Source: Deltaproteobacteria bacterium (GTDB lineage Bacteria; Desulfobacterota; DSM-4660; Desulfatiglandales; Desulfatiglandaceae). From it: a stretch of 53,143 nt of DNA. A program made the position numbers and the translations under genes. Position 1 is the stretch's first letter, and the number at the start of each line of letters is the position of its first letter. Below, in pieces: positions 1 through 7,447 of the stretch. Where the stretch lies: assembly GCA_019310785.1 (NCBI GenBank), contig JAFDDR010000008.1, positions 1 to 53,143 of the forward strand, written 5' to 3'. The notes beneath the pieces were generated by a model. It worked only from the letters and a program-made list of their open reading frames with translations. It did no database searches and was not told where the DNA came from.

Positions 1-1005
1 CCGAGGTTCGTGGATGAAGTCAAGTGCATCGGGTGCAGGCAGTGCGAATATAACTGCCCCGTATACGTTTCGGATGAAGAACAGGGTGGATTCAATGCCC
101 GCAAGGCAATCTATGTCCCCTTTTCAACTGCTATTCCTCAGATTGCACTGATGGACATGGAAAACTGTACCCTGTGCGGCAAGTGCGCCAAGGTCTGCCC
201 CACGGACGCAGTTGACTATTTTCAGGAACCAAAAGATTTTGTAATTGAGGCAAAGACGGCAATCCTTTCCACCGGGTTCGAGTTGACGCCCCTTGAGAAC
301 AAGCAGCAATACGGAGAAGGGAATATTCCAAACGTGATCAGCGCCCTCCAGATGGAAAGGCTCCTGGCCCCGCACGGCCCGTACAACCGTGTTCTGAGAC
401 CATCAGACGGTATGGAGCCCGATTCCGTCGCCTACATCCAGTGCGCGGGTTCAAGAGACAAGAGCATGGGGGTTCCTTATTGCTCGCGCGTTTGCTGCAT
501 GTATGCGATCAAGCAGGCCATGCTCCTCTCGGGTGCCCTGCCGTTGGCTGATATCGCCATTTACTATATGGATATAAGGGCATTTGGAAAGGGCTACGAA
601 CAGTTCTTCCAGAATTCAATGGCCATGGGCATCGAGTTCATAAAAGGTAAGGTTGCCACTATAGATGCGGGAGAAAACGGGACCGTTAAGCTCCACTATG
701 AGGCACAGGAAGACGGCGGAGGGGTAAACATCGCAGAGCATGACCTGGTGGTCTTGTCCTTGGGCATGGTTGCAGGCTGGAATCCCGAAGGTGTCTGTTC
801 GATATCCACAGGCTCTGATGCCTTCATCGAAACGATCAAGCCCAAAATTGCGCCCACCTTAACCGATATGGACGGCGTCTTCGTGGCCGGAGTGGCGGCC
901 GGGCCAAAGGATATTGTGGATACTATCGTAGAGGCAGGCGCGGCGGCCATGGAGGCTTCAAAGTACATGGTTTCTATGGATCGTACCAGCAAGGCCGCGG
1001 CGTGA
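1..1005 (+). CDS. HdrA-like flavin/iron-sulfur protein, C-terminal part (runs off left edge)
   Basis: The reading frame is open to base 1, so the N-terminal part with the main FAD-binding fold lies outside the window. Visible in order are a [4Fe-4S] motif (CIGCRQCEYNCP), a second one (CTLCGKCAKVCP), the HdrA-type segment YCSRVCCMYAIKQAM, and a C-terminal FAD-contact region (GVFVAGVAAGPKDIVDTIVEAG). This architecture is that of HdrA/QmoA-family subunits, which pass electrons between soluble or membrane partners in heterodisulfide-reductase-like complexes. A second, full-length HdrA follows on the same strand after about 100 bp, so two HdrA paralogues are paired, as QmoA and QmoB are, though no QmoC follows. 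The assignment to the HdrA family is firm. Whether it is QmoA proper cannot be decided without the N-terminus. The protein is cytoplasmic, with no membrane segment in the visible part. Confidence 0.85.
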   Translation, partial: PRFVDEVKCIGCRQCEYNCPVYVSDEEQGGFNARKAIYVPFSTAIPQIALMDMENCTLCGKCAKVCPTDAVDYFQEPKDFVIEAKTAILSTGFELTPLENKQQYGEGNIPNVISALQMERLLAPHGPYNRVLRPSDGMEPDSVAYIQCAGSRDKSMGVPYCSRVCCMYAIKQAMLLSGALPLADIAIYYMDIRAFGKGYEQFFQNSMAMGIEFIKGKVATIDAGENGTVKLHYEAQEDGGGVNIAEHDLVVLSLGMVAGWNPEGVCSISTGSDAFIETIKPKIAPTLTDMDGVFVAGVAAGPKDIVDTIVEAGAAAMEASKYMVSMDRTSKAAA

Positions 1006-1108
1006 TACCGACTAAAAGTTTGAGAAATCTTTACGGGTTCAGGGTACAGATGTAACTCTGAACGGTGAACTTTGAACCCGTGAACGCTTATAATTGGGAG
1101 ATTCAGTA

Positions 1109-3043
1109 ATGGCGGATGAAGACAAAGCAAAAGAAACAACATCGGGGCAGAAGGTCGGCGTATATGTTTGCCATTGCGGTGGCAACATCAGCGACCATGT
1201 GGACGTGAAAAAGGTCTGCGAGAACATGAAACAAGTTCCGGGTGTCGTTTCGGTGCGAGACAACATGTTCATGTGCTCCGATCCCGGACAGGAAATGATC
1301 ATGGAGGATCTCAAAAACGGGACGATTGACCGGGTTGTAGTTGCATCCTGTGCGCCCAGCCTTCACGAAACTACCTTTCGAAACGCCATTTCCAGGGCAG
1401 GCGGAAACCCTTACGTCTATGAACATGCCAACATCCGGGAGCAGGTAAGCTGGGTCCATCATGGAGATGGCGCCACTAAGAAAGCGACCCGCTTAGTTGC
1501 CGCGGCAGCCGCAAAGGCAAAGGAACTCCAGCCCCTCGAACCCTTCAGAGTAGACGCTAAAAAGCATGCCACCGTGATCGGAGGCGGCATCGCAGGCTTA
1601 AGGGCGGCAAAAGACCTGGCGGACAGGGGGATCGAAGTGGTCCTTATTGAGAAATCCCCCTTCTTGGGAGGCTGGACGGCAAAATGGGACCATGTGTTCC
1701 CCACGGGAGATAATGTCTCGGACCTTATTATGGAGCTTGCCCAACAGGTCCTGAACAACCCGGAGATTGCAGTATATAACTGTGCCCGGGTGACATCCTT
1801 TGAAGGTTTTGTCGGCAACTTCAAGCTCGGTTTCAAGACACTATCACCTGAGAAGGGTGAATATGAAGATGAAATCAAAAAGATGAGCGAGTCAGGCAAA
1901 AAACATGGTGAGTTCATTCCCTTTGTGGGGGTCTCTCCTTCTTCCGGGATTCCCGAAGCCACTGAGGAACATACGGTACAGACCGGCGCAATTATCCTGG
2001 CAACCGGTTTCAAACCCTATACGCCTCGCACGGGGGAATATGGATATGGTGAATTCCAGGAAGTGATCACGCTGCCCGAACTGATACGGATCATAGCCGA
2101 AAACCGGGAAAATGGGCCTGGTGATACACTAAAAGTGAACGGAAGGGATATCAAGAGCATTGCCATGATCCACTGCGTTGGCAGCAGGCAGATCCCGGGC
2201 ATCCACGAGGAAGACGAAGACAAGCCACTTAATCAGTATTGTTCCAGGACGTGCTGCAGCGCTACTTTACACGCCGCCAATATGATACGAGAGACGCATC
2301 CCAAAACTCATATCTATGATTTATACCGGGATATCAGGACCTATGGCAGAGGACATGAAGAACTCTATGAAGACGCCTCCAAAAACAAGGTGGTTTTTTT
2401 CCGTTTTGAGGCCCAGGATTCGCCTGTTGTAGCTAAAAACAGCGGCCCCGGGGACCACCCACTCCTGGTTACAGTTAAAGATACCCTGACCTTTGGTGAG
2501 GAAATTCAGGTCCCTGCAGACCTGGTGGTTCTCGCAGTGGGCATGGAGCCGAATAATGTTTCAGACTTAGTGGAAATGATGAAGATATCCGAGGGCGTAG
2601 ACAAATTTCTCTTAGAGGTCCACCCAAAACTGCGGCCAGTGGAAGTGGCAGTGGCAGGCATCCTGCTTGCCGGCACCTGCCAGGCCCCTTTTGATATTGG
2701 CGAGGCATGCGCCGCCGCATCAGGCGCAGCCGTCAAGACTTCCGCTCTGCTGGGTCGTGGATATGTAGAACTTGACCCCTTTGTGGCGGAAGTGGATCTC
2801 GATAAGTGCAAAGGCACCGGGGCCTGTATGGAAGTCTGTCTTAACAAGGGCGCCTTGACCCTGATTGAAATGGAGGTCAATGGTGAAACAGTGAAACGGG
2901 CAGAGGTCAACCCGGCCATGTGTTCGGGTTGCGGCGCCTGCACCGCTGTTTGCCCGGAAAAGGCCATCAATGTCAAAGGATGGACACTTAAACAATACGA
3001 AGACATGGTGGATATGATAGTCGCTGACCGGATTGCGGCATAA
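1109..3043 (+). CDS. hdrA: HdrA, heterodisulfide-reductase-type FAD/iron-sulfur subunit
   Basis: About 644 residues starting at the ATG at 1109. An upstream TTG in the same frame has no better ribosome site. The N-terminus carries the HdrA Cys region (VYVCHCGG). A Rossmann FAD motif (VIGGGIAGLRAAKDLADRG) begins near residue 155, and the HdrA segment YCSRTCCSATLHAAN follows in the middle. The C-terminus has a ferredoxin-like tail whose last cluster motif is canonical (CSGCGACTAVCP). The preceding motif is not: it reads C-K-G-T-G-A-C-x3-C, with Thr where the second Cys is expected. In HdrABC complexes HdrA carries the FAD that bifurcates or confurcates electrons between ferredoxin and a disulfide-type acceptor. 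Genes for a small winged-helix protein, HdrC and HdrB follow on the same strand, suggesting one complex. Its physiological acceptor is not known from the sequence. Confidence 0.9.
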   Translation: MADEDKAKETTSGQKVGVYVCHCGGNISDHVDVKKVCENMKQVPGVVSVRDNMFMCSDPGQEMIMEDLKNGTIDRVVVASCAPSLHETTFRNAISRAGGNPYVYEHANIREQVSWVHHGDGATKKATRLVAAAAAKAKELQPLEPFRVDAKKHATVIGGGIAGLRAAKDLADRGIEVVLIEKSPFLGGWTAKWDHVFPTGDNVSDLIMELAQQVLNNPEIAVYNCARVTSFEGFVGNFKLGFKTLSPEKGEYEDEIKKMSESGKKHGEFIPFVGVSPSSGIPEATEEHTVQTGAIILATGFKPYTPRTGEYGYGEFQEVITLPELIRIIAENRENGPGDTLKVNGRDIKSIAMIHCVGSRQIPGIHEEDEDKPLNQYCSRTCCSATLHAANMIRETHPKTHIYDLYRDIRTYGRGHEELYEDASKNKVVFFRFEAQDSPVVAKNSGPGDHPLLVTVKDTLTFGEEIQVPADLVVLAVGMEPNNVSDLVEMMKISEGVDKFLLEVHPKLRPVEVAVAGILLAGTCQAPFDIGEACAAASGAAVKTSALLGRGYVELDPFVAEVDLDKCKGTGACMEVCLNKGALTLIEMEVNGETVKRAEVNPAMCSGCGACTAVCPEKAINVKGWTLKQYEDMVDMIVADRIAA

Positions 3044-3046
3044 TTA

Positions 3047-3125
3047 GCGCTCAGCCATCAGCTTTCGGCTTTCAGCAAAAGACATTAAAAACAAGATGTT
3101 GGCTGATTGCTGATAGCTGCTTGCT
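3047..3125. repeat. Short intergenic repeats of the AGCTATCAGC/CAGCTTTC type
   Basis: The spacer after hdrA contains several overlapping copies of short words related to CAGCTTTCAGC and GCTGATAGCTGC, some in opposite orientation. Such low-complexity clusters are frequent spacers in deltaproteobacterial genomes. No gene is visible here, and the next gene's ribosome site (AGAGGGGAAG) lies separately at about 3221-3230. Confidence 0.4.
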
Positions 3126-3234
3126 CCACCCAGAAGTGGAGGCTAATTAGTCCTCATAAATGCAGGTTTAATTAGGCGCACCGGGGATCAAAGCTATTCC
3201 ACAATAATCAATCTTCAATCAGAGGGGAAGTCCA

Positions 3235-3567
3235 ATGGGCCAGACAGATGATGATAAAAAAGGAAAGAAAGAGGCCATGAAAAAGCTGCGCAATGAACGA
3301 AAACAGTTCATTAAAGCGGCTGCAGCCAGGATGAAAGAGCAGAAAAAAGTCATAAAGGCAATAAAGGAACAGATAAAGGACAACCCCGGAACCGTACCTG
3401 AAATTGCCGAAGGAACGGGGATTCAGAGCTCCGAGGTCCTCTGGTATTTGGCTACCCTGAAGAAGTTTGGGCAGATAATGGAAGGTGAAAAGGACGGCGC
3501 TTACTTCCGGTATGAACTGGTTGAAACCGAACAGGAGGAAGCGGCGGAGACGGAGGAGGGAATATGA
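3235..3567 (+). CDS. Small winged-helix protein of the Hdr cluster
   Basis: 110 residues with a highly charged, Lys-rich N-terminal half (about residues 8-55, likely helical) and a winged-helix-like C-terminal half: TVPEIAEGTGIQSSEVLWYL as recognition helices, then the wing region up to GAYFRYELVE. The tail is acidic. It starts after a clear ribosome site and its stop overlaps the HdrC start by 4 bp (ATGA), so it is translationally coupled to HdrC. It may be a regulator of the cluster or a structural adaptor; the sequence alone cannot separate these. The tight coupling argues for a product needed in proportion to the complex. The fold call is moderately sure; no function is claimed. Confidence 0.75.
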   Translation: MGQTDDDKKGKKEAMKKLRNERKQFIKAAAARMKEQKKVIKAIKEQIKDNPGTVPEIAEGTGIQSSEVLWYLATLKKFGQIMEGEKDGAYFRYELVETEQEEAAETEEGI

Positions 3568-3866
3568 CTCTCGTAAACCCTGAATTTGCTGAGGAGCTCG
3601 AAAATTTCGGCATTGACAAGACCCTGGACTGTTTCAATTGCGGGACGTGCGCTGCAATATGCCCGCTTATTTATGAGCATTTTCCAAGAAAAATGATCCG
3701 ATATGCCCAGATTGGCGCAAAGGACCGGATCCTCGAGAATTATGAGGACCTGTGGCGTTGTTTGCACTGTGGACTTTGTATTCAAACGTGTCCGAGGGAG
3801 GCCGATCCCGGGGATCTAATCTTAGGGCTTAGGCGGTTCGTGGTAGACAATTGGAGGAGGGCGTAA
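3564..3866 (+). CDS. hdrC: HdrC, two-[4Fe-4S] electron-transfer subunit
   Basis: 100 residues, of usual length for soluble HdrC. Two complete ferredoxin motifs are visible: CFNCGTCAAICP (residues 23-34) and CLHCGLCIQTCP in the C-terminal half. HdrC relays electrons from the HdrA flavin to the CCG-domain catalytic subunit. Its ATG overlaps the stop of the winged-helix gene, and its own stop is one base from the next start with GGAGG in between, so it is the centre of a tightly coupled wHTH-hdrC-hdrB set. There is no membrane segment, so the complex is predicted to be cytoplasmic. Family assignment is confident. Confidence 0.92.
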   Translation: MTLVNPEFAEELENFGIDKTLDCFNCGTCAAICPLIYEHFPRKMIRYAQIGAKDRILENYEDLWRCLHCGLCIQTCPREADPGDLILGLRRFVVDNWRRA

Positions 3867-3867
3867 G

Positions 3868-4794
3868 ATGTATAACCCGAGGTATATTATTGATGTACTT
3901 GCTGACAATATCAGGAAGACGCGGAACCCGTTTGGTGCGTCAAATGGTACAGTCAACAAATGGTGGAAAGATACACCCATGAGCACCGAAGGAGACGCCA
4001 TGCTCTATACAGGGCTTATGTACCAGTTGGCGCCTTACATTGCAAAAACTACAAAGCAGATTGAACGGTTTGAGGACACCTTTTTTGCGAATTACGTGTG
4101 GCTCAACAAATACGCGCCGAAGTTTCTTGTGAAACTGGCATTTGCATTCATGGCGTCCAAAAAGGACAAACAGCCCTTCAACGATATCCTGAACAGTATC
4201 GTCAAGATCCTTGTAAAGTCGGACGTAGATTTTTTTTACAAGCCGAAACTCGACTATTACAGCGGTATATTGCTGTATGACCTGGGGGATAACGAGGGCT
4301 TCATCGAGCATGCAAAGTTCGTTGCCGGAAAGCTCAAGGAACAGGGTATCAAAAAACTCATTACGGTTGATCCTCATACCACTTATGCCATGAAAGTTCT
4401 CTACCCGAAGTATATCGGCGAGAGCTTTGAAGTGAAAACATATTTTGAACTGATCAATTTCAAGGCACAGGATGAAGGCAGGCAGGTCACCCTTCATGAT
4501 CCCTGCTTTTACGGGAGATACCTGGAGCTGTCGGATGTACCGAGAAAGGTCCTCGATAACCTTGGAATTGAGAACATAAATGTAAGAAATTCCGGTAAGT
4601 TTACCAGTTGTTGCGGTGGCCCTGCAGAATCTGTTTCACCTGCCCTCACCAAAGAGATCCTCAGCAAGAGATATGCGGACCTGAAAGAGACGGGCGCCCC
4701 CATAGTGGCATACTGCCCCATATGTCTTGGTAATCTCATAAAAGCCGGGGCTGACGTGGAGGACCTGTCAACACTCATTGCTCGTTATGCTTGA
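3868..4794 (+). CDS. hdrB: HdrB/HdrD-type CCG-domain subunit
   Basis: 308 residues with one complete cysteine-rich CCG domain in the C-terminal half: HDPC, then SCCGGPAES, then CPICLGNL, matching the C-xn-CCG-xn-C-x2-C pattern that binds the non-cubane [4Fe-4S] site of heterodisulfide reductases. The N-terminal half (GDAMLYTGLMYQLAPYI and following) resembles the first CCG domain of HdrD/GlpC-type proteins but lacks its cysteines, so only one active cluster site is expected rather than two. It is coupled directly behind hdrC. The likely role is disulfide, persulfide or related sulfur substrate reduction or oxidation. The substrate is unknown; the DsrE and rhodanese genes downstream point to sulfane sulfur rather than CoM-CoB. 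Confidence 0.85.
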   Translation: MYNPRYIIDVLADNIRKTRNPFGASNGTVNKWWKDTPMSTEGDAMLYTGLMYQLAPYIAKTTKQIERFEDTFFANYVWLNKYAPKFLVKLAFAFMASKKDKQPFNDILNSIVKILVKSDVDFFYKPKLDYYSGILLYDLGDNEGFIEHAKFVAGKLKEQGIKKLITVDPHTTYAMKVLYPKYIGESFEVKTYFELINFKAQDEGRQVTLHDPCFYGRYLELSDVPRKVLDNLGIENINVRNSGKFTSCCGGPAESVSPALTKEILSKRYADLKETGAPIVAYCPICLGNLIKAGADVEDLSTLIARYA

Positions 4795-4889
4795 CGCTGA
4801 TATTCAGCCATAAAAGAAGTATTCTTAACGATTTCAAATGATCATGGCCGGGAAGCCACTCCCACAACAATTATGAAAAACTGATCTAA

Positions 4890-4975
4890 GGGAGACCACT
4901 TAGGCCGACCCTACTCTCCTCCCAGGGGGAGATAGCAGAGTCTGTCCCGTACTCGATACGGGGGCGAGGGGGAAT
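4890..4975. repeat. Palindromic intergenic repeat
   Basis: Between hdrB and the dsrE-like gene lies a structured stretch. CCCGTA (4946-4951) and TACGGG (4957-4962) form a perfect hairpin with loop CTCGA, preceded by a CTCC/GGAG hairpin near 4915-4931. It resembles the C-rich/G-rich dispersed repeats seen again at 16609-16674. No T tract follows, so it is not a typical terminator. Confidence 0.4.
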
Positions 4976-5031
4976 GCACCCTGATTATTGAACTTTGCGA
5001 AACAACTAAATTTTATTAAGGAGAAACAAAA

Positions 5032-5406
5032 ATGGCGGACACAGAAACGGAAAAAATAGTATACCTGTCAACAAACGGACCGGAAAACCCGGAGAAGGCA
5101 AGTCTTCCTTTTGTACTTGCCAACGCGGCCCTGGTGATGGATGTGGAAGCGCTGATAGTGCTCCAGGGGCCGTCCGTATTTCTGGCTAAGAAGGGGATAA
5201 TCGAGCATGTCCATGCGGCAGGATTTGCGCCCTTAAAGGAACTATTGGAGTCATTTCTTGAGCAGGGCGGCAAGCTGGCTGTGTGTGTGCCCTGCATCCA
5301 GGAGAGGAAAATCGACGAGACTGACCTGATTGAAAAGGCCGAGCCAATGGCGGGTGGCACCCTGACCCTGGAGCTTTTAAGCGCAAACGCAACACTGGTT
5401 TATTAG
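5032..5406 (+). CDS. DsrE-family sulfur-carrier-like protein
   Basis: 124 residues with an AAGGAG ribosome site in front. The pattern YLSTNGPENPEKASLPFVLANAA, then an alternating hydrophobic core and LAVCVPCIQERKI, matches DsrE/DsrF-like proteins. Cys85 and Cys88 (VCVPC) sit where DsrE-type carriers hold the persulfide-binding cysteine. No signal peptide is seen, so it is cytoplasmic. Known DsrE-like proteins hand sulfane sulfur to DsrAB/DsrC or to the sulfur-oxidising Hdr-like pathway. Its position between an Hdr complex and a rhodanese suggests sulfur hand-over inside this locus, which is an inference. It is not DsrE of a DsrEFH set, since no DsrF or DsrH gene is present. Confidence 0.85.
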   Translation: MADTETEKIVYLSTNGPENPEKASLPFVLANAALVMDVEALIVLQGPSVFLAKKGIIEHVHAAGFAPLKELLESFLEQGGKLAVCVPCIQERKIDETDLIEKAEPMAGGTLTLELLSANATLVY

Positions 5407-5423
5407 GTGTAATGGAGGAGGGG

Positions 5424-5507
5424 GTGTTTGTGGTCTTTGCAGGAAGCGCTATGTTCATTTGGGGCTTGGCAAAGATGATGCCTAAATTCAAACCATTAAG
5501 GAGATGA
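5424..5507 (+). CDS. Possible 25-27 residue single-span membrane peptide
   Basis: A short frame ends 2 bp before the rhodanese start. It is preceded by a strong GGAGGAGGGG (5414-5423), and GTG codons at 5424 and 5430 are the plausible starts; an ATG at 5412 lies too close to a weaker site. The product would be one hydrophobic helix (VVFAGSAMFIWGLAKMM) with a basic tail (KFKPLRR), the look of a small membrane protein. The GGAGG could instead be chance, since the rhodanese has its own AAGGAG. Real expression is unproven. Confidence 0.3.
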   Translation: MFVVFAGSAMFIWGLAKMMPKFKPLRR

Positions 5508-5509
5508 CC

Positions 5510-6811
5510 ATGAAAAAGAAAAGGTGGTTCGCCCTGTTGAGCATCATGGTGGCAATAGGTTTTTGCCTGTCTTTCGTTCCAGTGGATCAGTCAGCGGCCG
5601 GAGATGTTTTTAAGGTAAAGGGGAAGGTCAAAGGGGTCTCCAACAGGGCAAAGACGATCTCTTTGTCTGTAAAGGGAAAGGGCGCAATGGTCTTCAAGTT
5701 CAATGACAAGACCAGGTTTATTAATGCAACGTCTGCCAGGGATATGAAAAAGGGCGAGGCAGCGGTCGTAAAATACAAGAGCGCAGGGCCTGACATGCTT
5801 GCGGTCTCCATCACCAAGGCGATTGCCAAGATGCCCGAGGGCGTGGGTGTAATAAAGACGCCGGAGGTTGCGGCCCTCGTAAAGAAGGGCCCCAAGGCGG
5901 GAAACTATTACCTCATTGATACAAGGCCGGCCAAGAGGTATAAGGCAGGGCACATCCCCACGGCCGTATCCGTTCCGCTGACGAAGCTCAAGAAAGAGGG
6001 GAAAGGGCTTCTCCCCGCAAAGGGGAAGACCCTGATCTTTTACTGCGGAGGCCCCACATGAGGCATGAGCCCGAAATCCGCCGGTCTGGCGAAGAAATGG
6101 GGCTATGAGGATGTAAGGGTCTACTCACAGGGCGCTCCGGGATGGAAAAAGGCGGGAAACTACCTGGTCTCAACAATAGATTTCGTAATGACCGGGAACA
6201 TCGTCCTGGTTGATCTCAGGAGCCACCAGGCCGTAAGTGCCGGGCATATTCCGAGGGCCGTGAACATCCCCCTGAAAGAGCTGTCCCGGGCAAAAGAGAA
6301 GTTCCCCTCTTCCAAGGTGGCGCCCATTGTATTTTACTCGGATAATATCGAAGATTCAAAGGAGGCCGTGAATCTCGCCCGGAAGTGGGGCTACAAAAAC
6401 AATATAGTGTTTCCCTTTGAAGGACCGAAAGAGTGTGTGGCAAAAGGGTATGACATCCGCACCGACGAGGTAGCTAAGGATATCCACTGGGTAAGAAAAA
6501 ATGGCCCCGGCGAGATAAATATGAAGGATTTTGACCTGGCCTTGAAAACGGACGCAATAAAGGTTATAGATGTAAGGGGCGTAGATGAATATGAAAGCGG
6601 GCATTTTCCGGGGGCCATAAATATTCCCCTTGATGCCCTCCCCCAAAGGCTGGACGAGATCCCCCAAGACAAGTTCATTGCCGTCCACTGTAAGACCGGC
6701 GTAAGGGGTGAGATGGCATACCTGCTCCTGAAAGAGAAGGGATATGCCGTGAAATACCTCAATGCCAGGTGCAAGTGCAAGCCGGACGGGACCTACTGGA
6801 TATGGGAATAG
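5510..6811 (+). CDS. Exported multi-rhodanese selenoprotein (in-frame TGA = Sec184)
   Basis: Reads as one 433-residue protein if the TGA at 6059-6061 is selenocysteine. The ATG at 5510 is chosen because AAGGAG sits 6 bp before it. Order: signal peptide (residues 1-30), a small beta-rich domain (about 34-105), rhodanese 1 (about 112-205) with active loop FYCGGPT-U-GMSPKSA (Cys179, Sec184), rhodanese 2 (about 215-315) with Ser277 in place of the catalytic Cys (IVFYSDN), and rhodanese 3 (about 325-433) with an intact loop CKTGVR at Cys394. The family usually has Cys at the TGA position (GGPTC), and the frame continues without shift through the conserved region. Rhodaneses move sulfane sulfur through a Cys persulfide; a C-x4-U pair suggests redox or persulfide chemistry in the periplasm. 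The alternative is a truncated pseudogene, but conservation downstream and the SECIS hairpin argue against it. Confidence 0.82.
6068..6104 (+). promoter_or_regulatory. Bacterial SECIS element after the Sec TGA
   Basis: Directly downstream of the TGA (6059-6061) the sequence folds into a two-part hairpin. The lower stem is AGCCC (6068-6072) with GGGCT (6100-6104), then an internal loop, and the upper stem is CGCC (6079-6082) with GGCG (6088-6091) closing the loop GGTCT (6083-6087). The apical loop begins 21 nt after the TGA, within the usual bacterial range, and starts with GG. The same GGUCU loop is found in the E. coli fdhF SECIS bound by SelB. It lies within the coding sequence. Confidence 0.75.
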
Positions 6812-6826
6812 CAGGGAACGGCGGAC

Positions 6827-6864
6827 ATCCTCTCCCCTATTGCTTCTCGTTTTTTGGAGAGGAT
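6827..6864. terminator. 9-bp inverted repeat after the rhodanese gene
   Basis: ATCCTCTCC (6827-6835) pairs with GGAGAGGAT (6856-6864). The T-rich run lies in the loop rather than after the stem, so this is a weak terminator candidate or a processing/attenuation hairpin between the rhodanese and TPR genes. Confidence 0.3.
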
Positions 6865-6926
6865 TAGGAGAGTTCTGTAACGGGGCTAAGGCCCCAAATA
6901 CAATACATTGAAAGGAGATCAATATC

Positions 6927-7412
6927 ATGCACAGGACCATACTTCCAATTTTTATGGCCTTACTCCTGGCAACGGCGTTTATAGCCCCTCAGGCCGTTTC
7001 CGCCCGGGAGGCGGGGCAGGCATCGGTGGACAAGGCCCTTTGCAAAAAGATGACCCGCTTCGGCAAACAGGCCTATGACAGGGGAAAATACCTAACCGCA
7101 AAGGAGTTTTTTCGAAAAGCGGTTCAGGCGGATCCGGATTCCGTCCTTGCCTGGCGGTATTATGACCTTTCAGTAGTCTTCGCACTGGCCGGGAAGGTGG
7201 AACAGAACATGGGAAAGAGGACCGATATGCTGGCCCCTGGCGTTTCTGTGCGCAAAGGAGCCCCCCCGGGAACGCCTAAAGGACATATAGGCGTCCCACC
7301 GCCTTCCGAGTCAGGAGGACGCATCGATTCTCCACCGCCTTCTGAACCAAAGGGGCATAGTGGTCCGCCACCGAACACTGGATTTAAGATTGAGGAAGAT
7401 GAAGGCTGTTGA
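6927..7412 (+). CDS. Small exported TPR-like protein with Pro-rich repeat tail
   Basis: 161 residues, preceded by AAAGGAGATC. Residues 1-26 form a signal peptide ending AVSA. The middle (about 35-85) fits one to two TPR helices (GKQAYDRGKYLTAKEFFRKAVQADPDSVLAWRYY, broken up here only by its repeat logic of small and aromatic positions). The tail (about 110-150) has three imperfect Pro/Ser/Gly repeats of the type PKGHIGVPPPSES and then an acidic end with a terminal Cys. It sits between the exported rhodanese and the YeeE/YedE transporter on the same strand, so a periplasmic scaffold or partner of these is plausible. No enzymatic motif is visible. I do not recognise a named family for the whole protein. 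Confidence 0.7.
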   Translation: MHRTILPIFMALLLATAFIAPQAVSAREAGQASVDKALCKKMTRFGKQAYDRGKYLTAKEFFRKAVQADPDSVLAWRYYDLSVVFALAGKVEQNMGKRTDMLAPGVSVRKGAPPGTPKGHIGVPPPSESGGRIDSPPPSEPKGHSGPPPNTGFKIEEDEGC

Positions 7413-7447
7413 TGCAAAAGATGGCTTGAAGGGAGGCTCAAATTCTT

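Noticed and set aside
1-4794. Canonical Qmo complex
   Set aside because: No QmoC (membrane HdrE-like) gene and no apsAB are present; separate HdrC and HdrB genes are found instead.
7260-7380. CRISPR-like or tandem DNA repeat in the TPR gene
   Set aside because: The repetition is at protein level (Pro/Ser/Gly repeats) within a coding frame; unit lengths vary.
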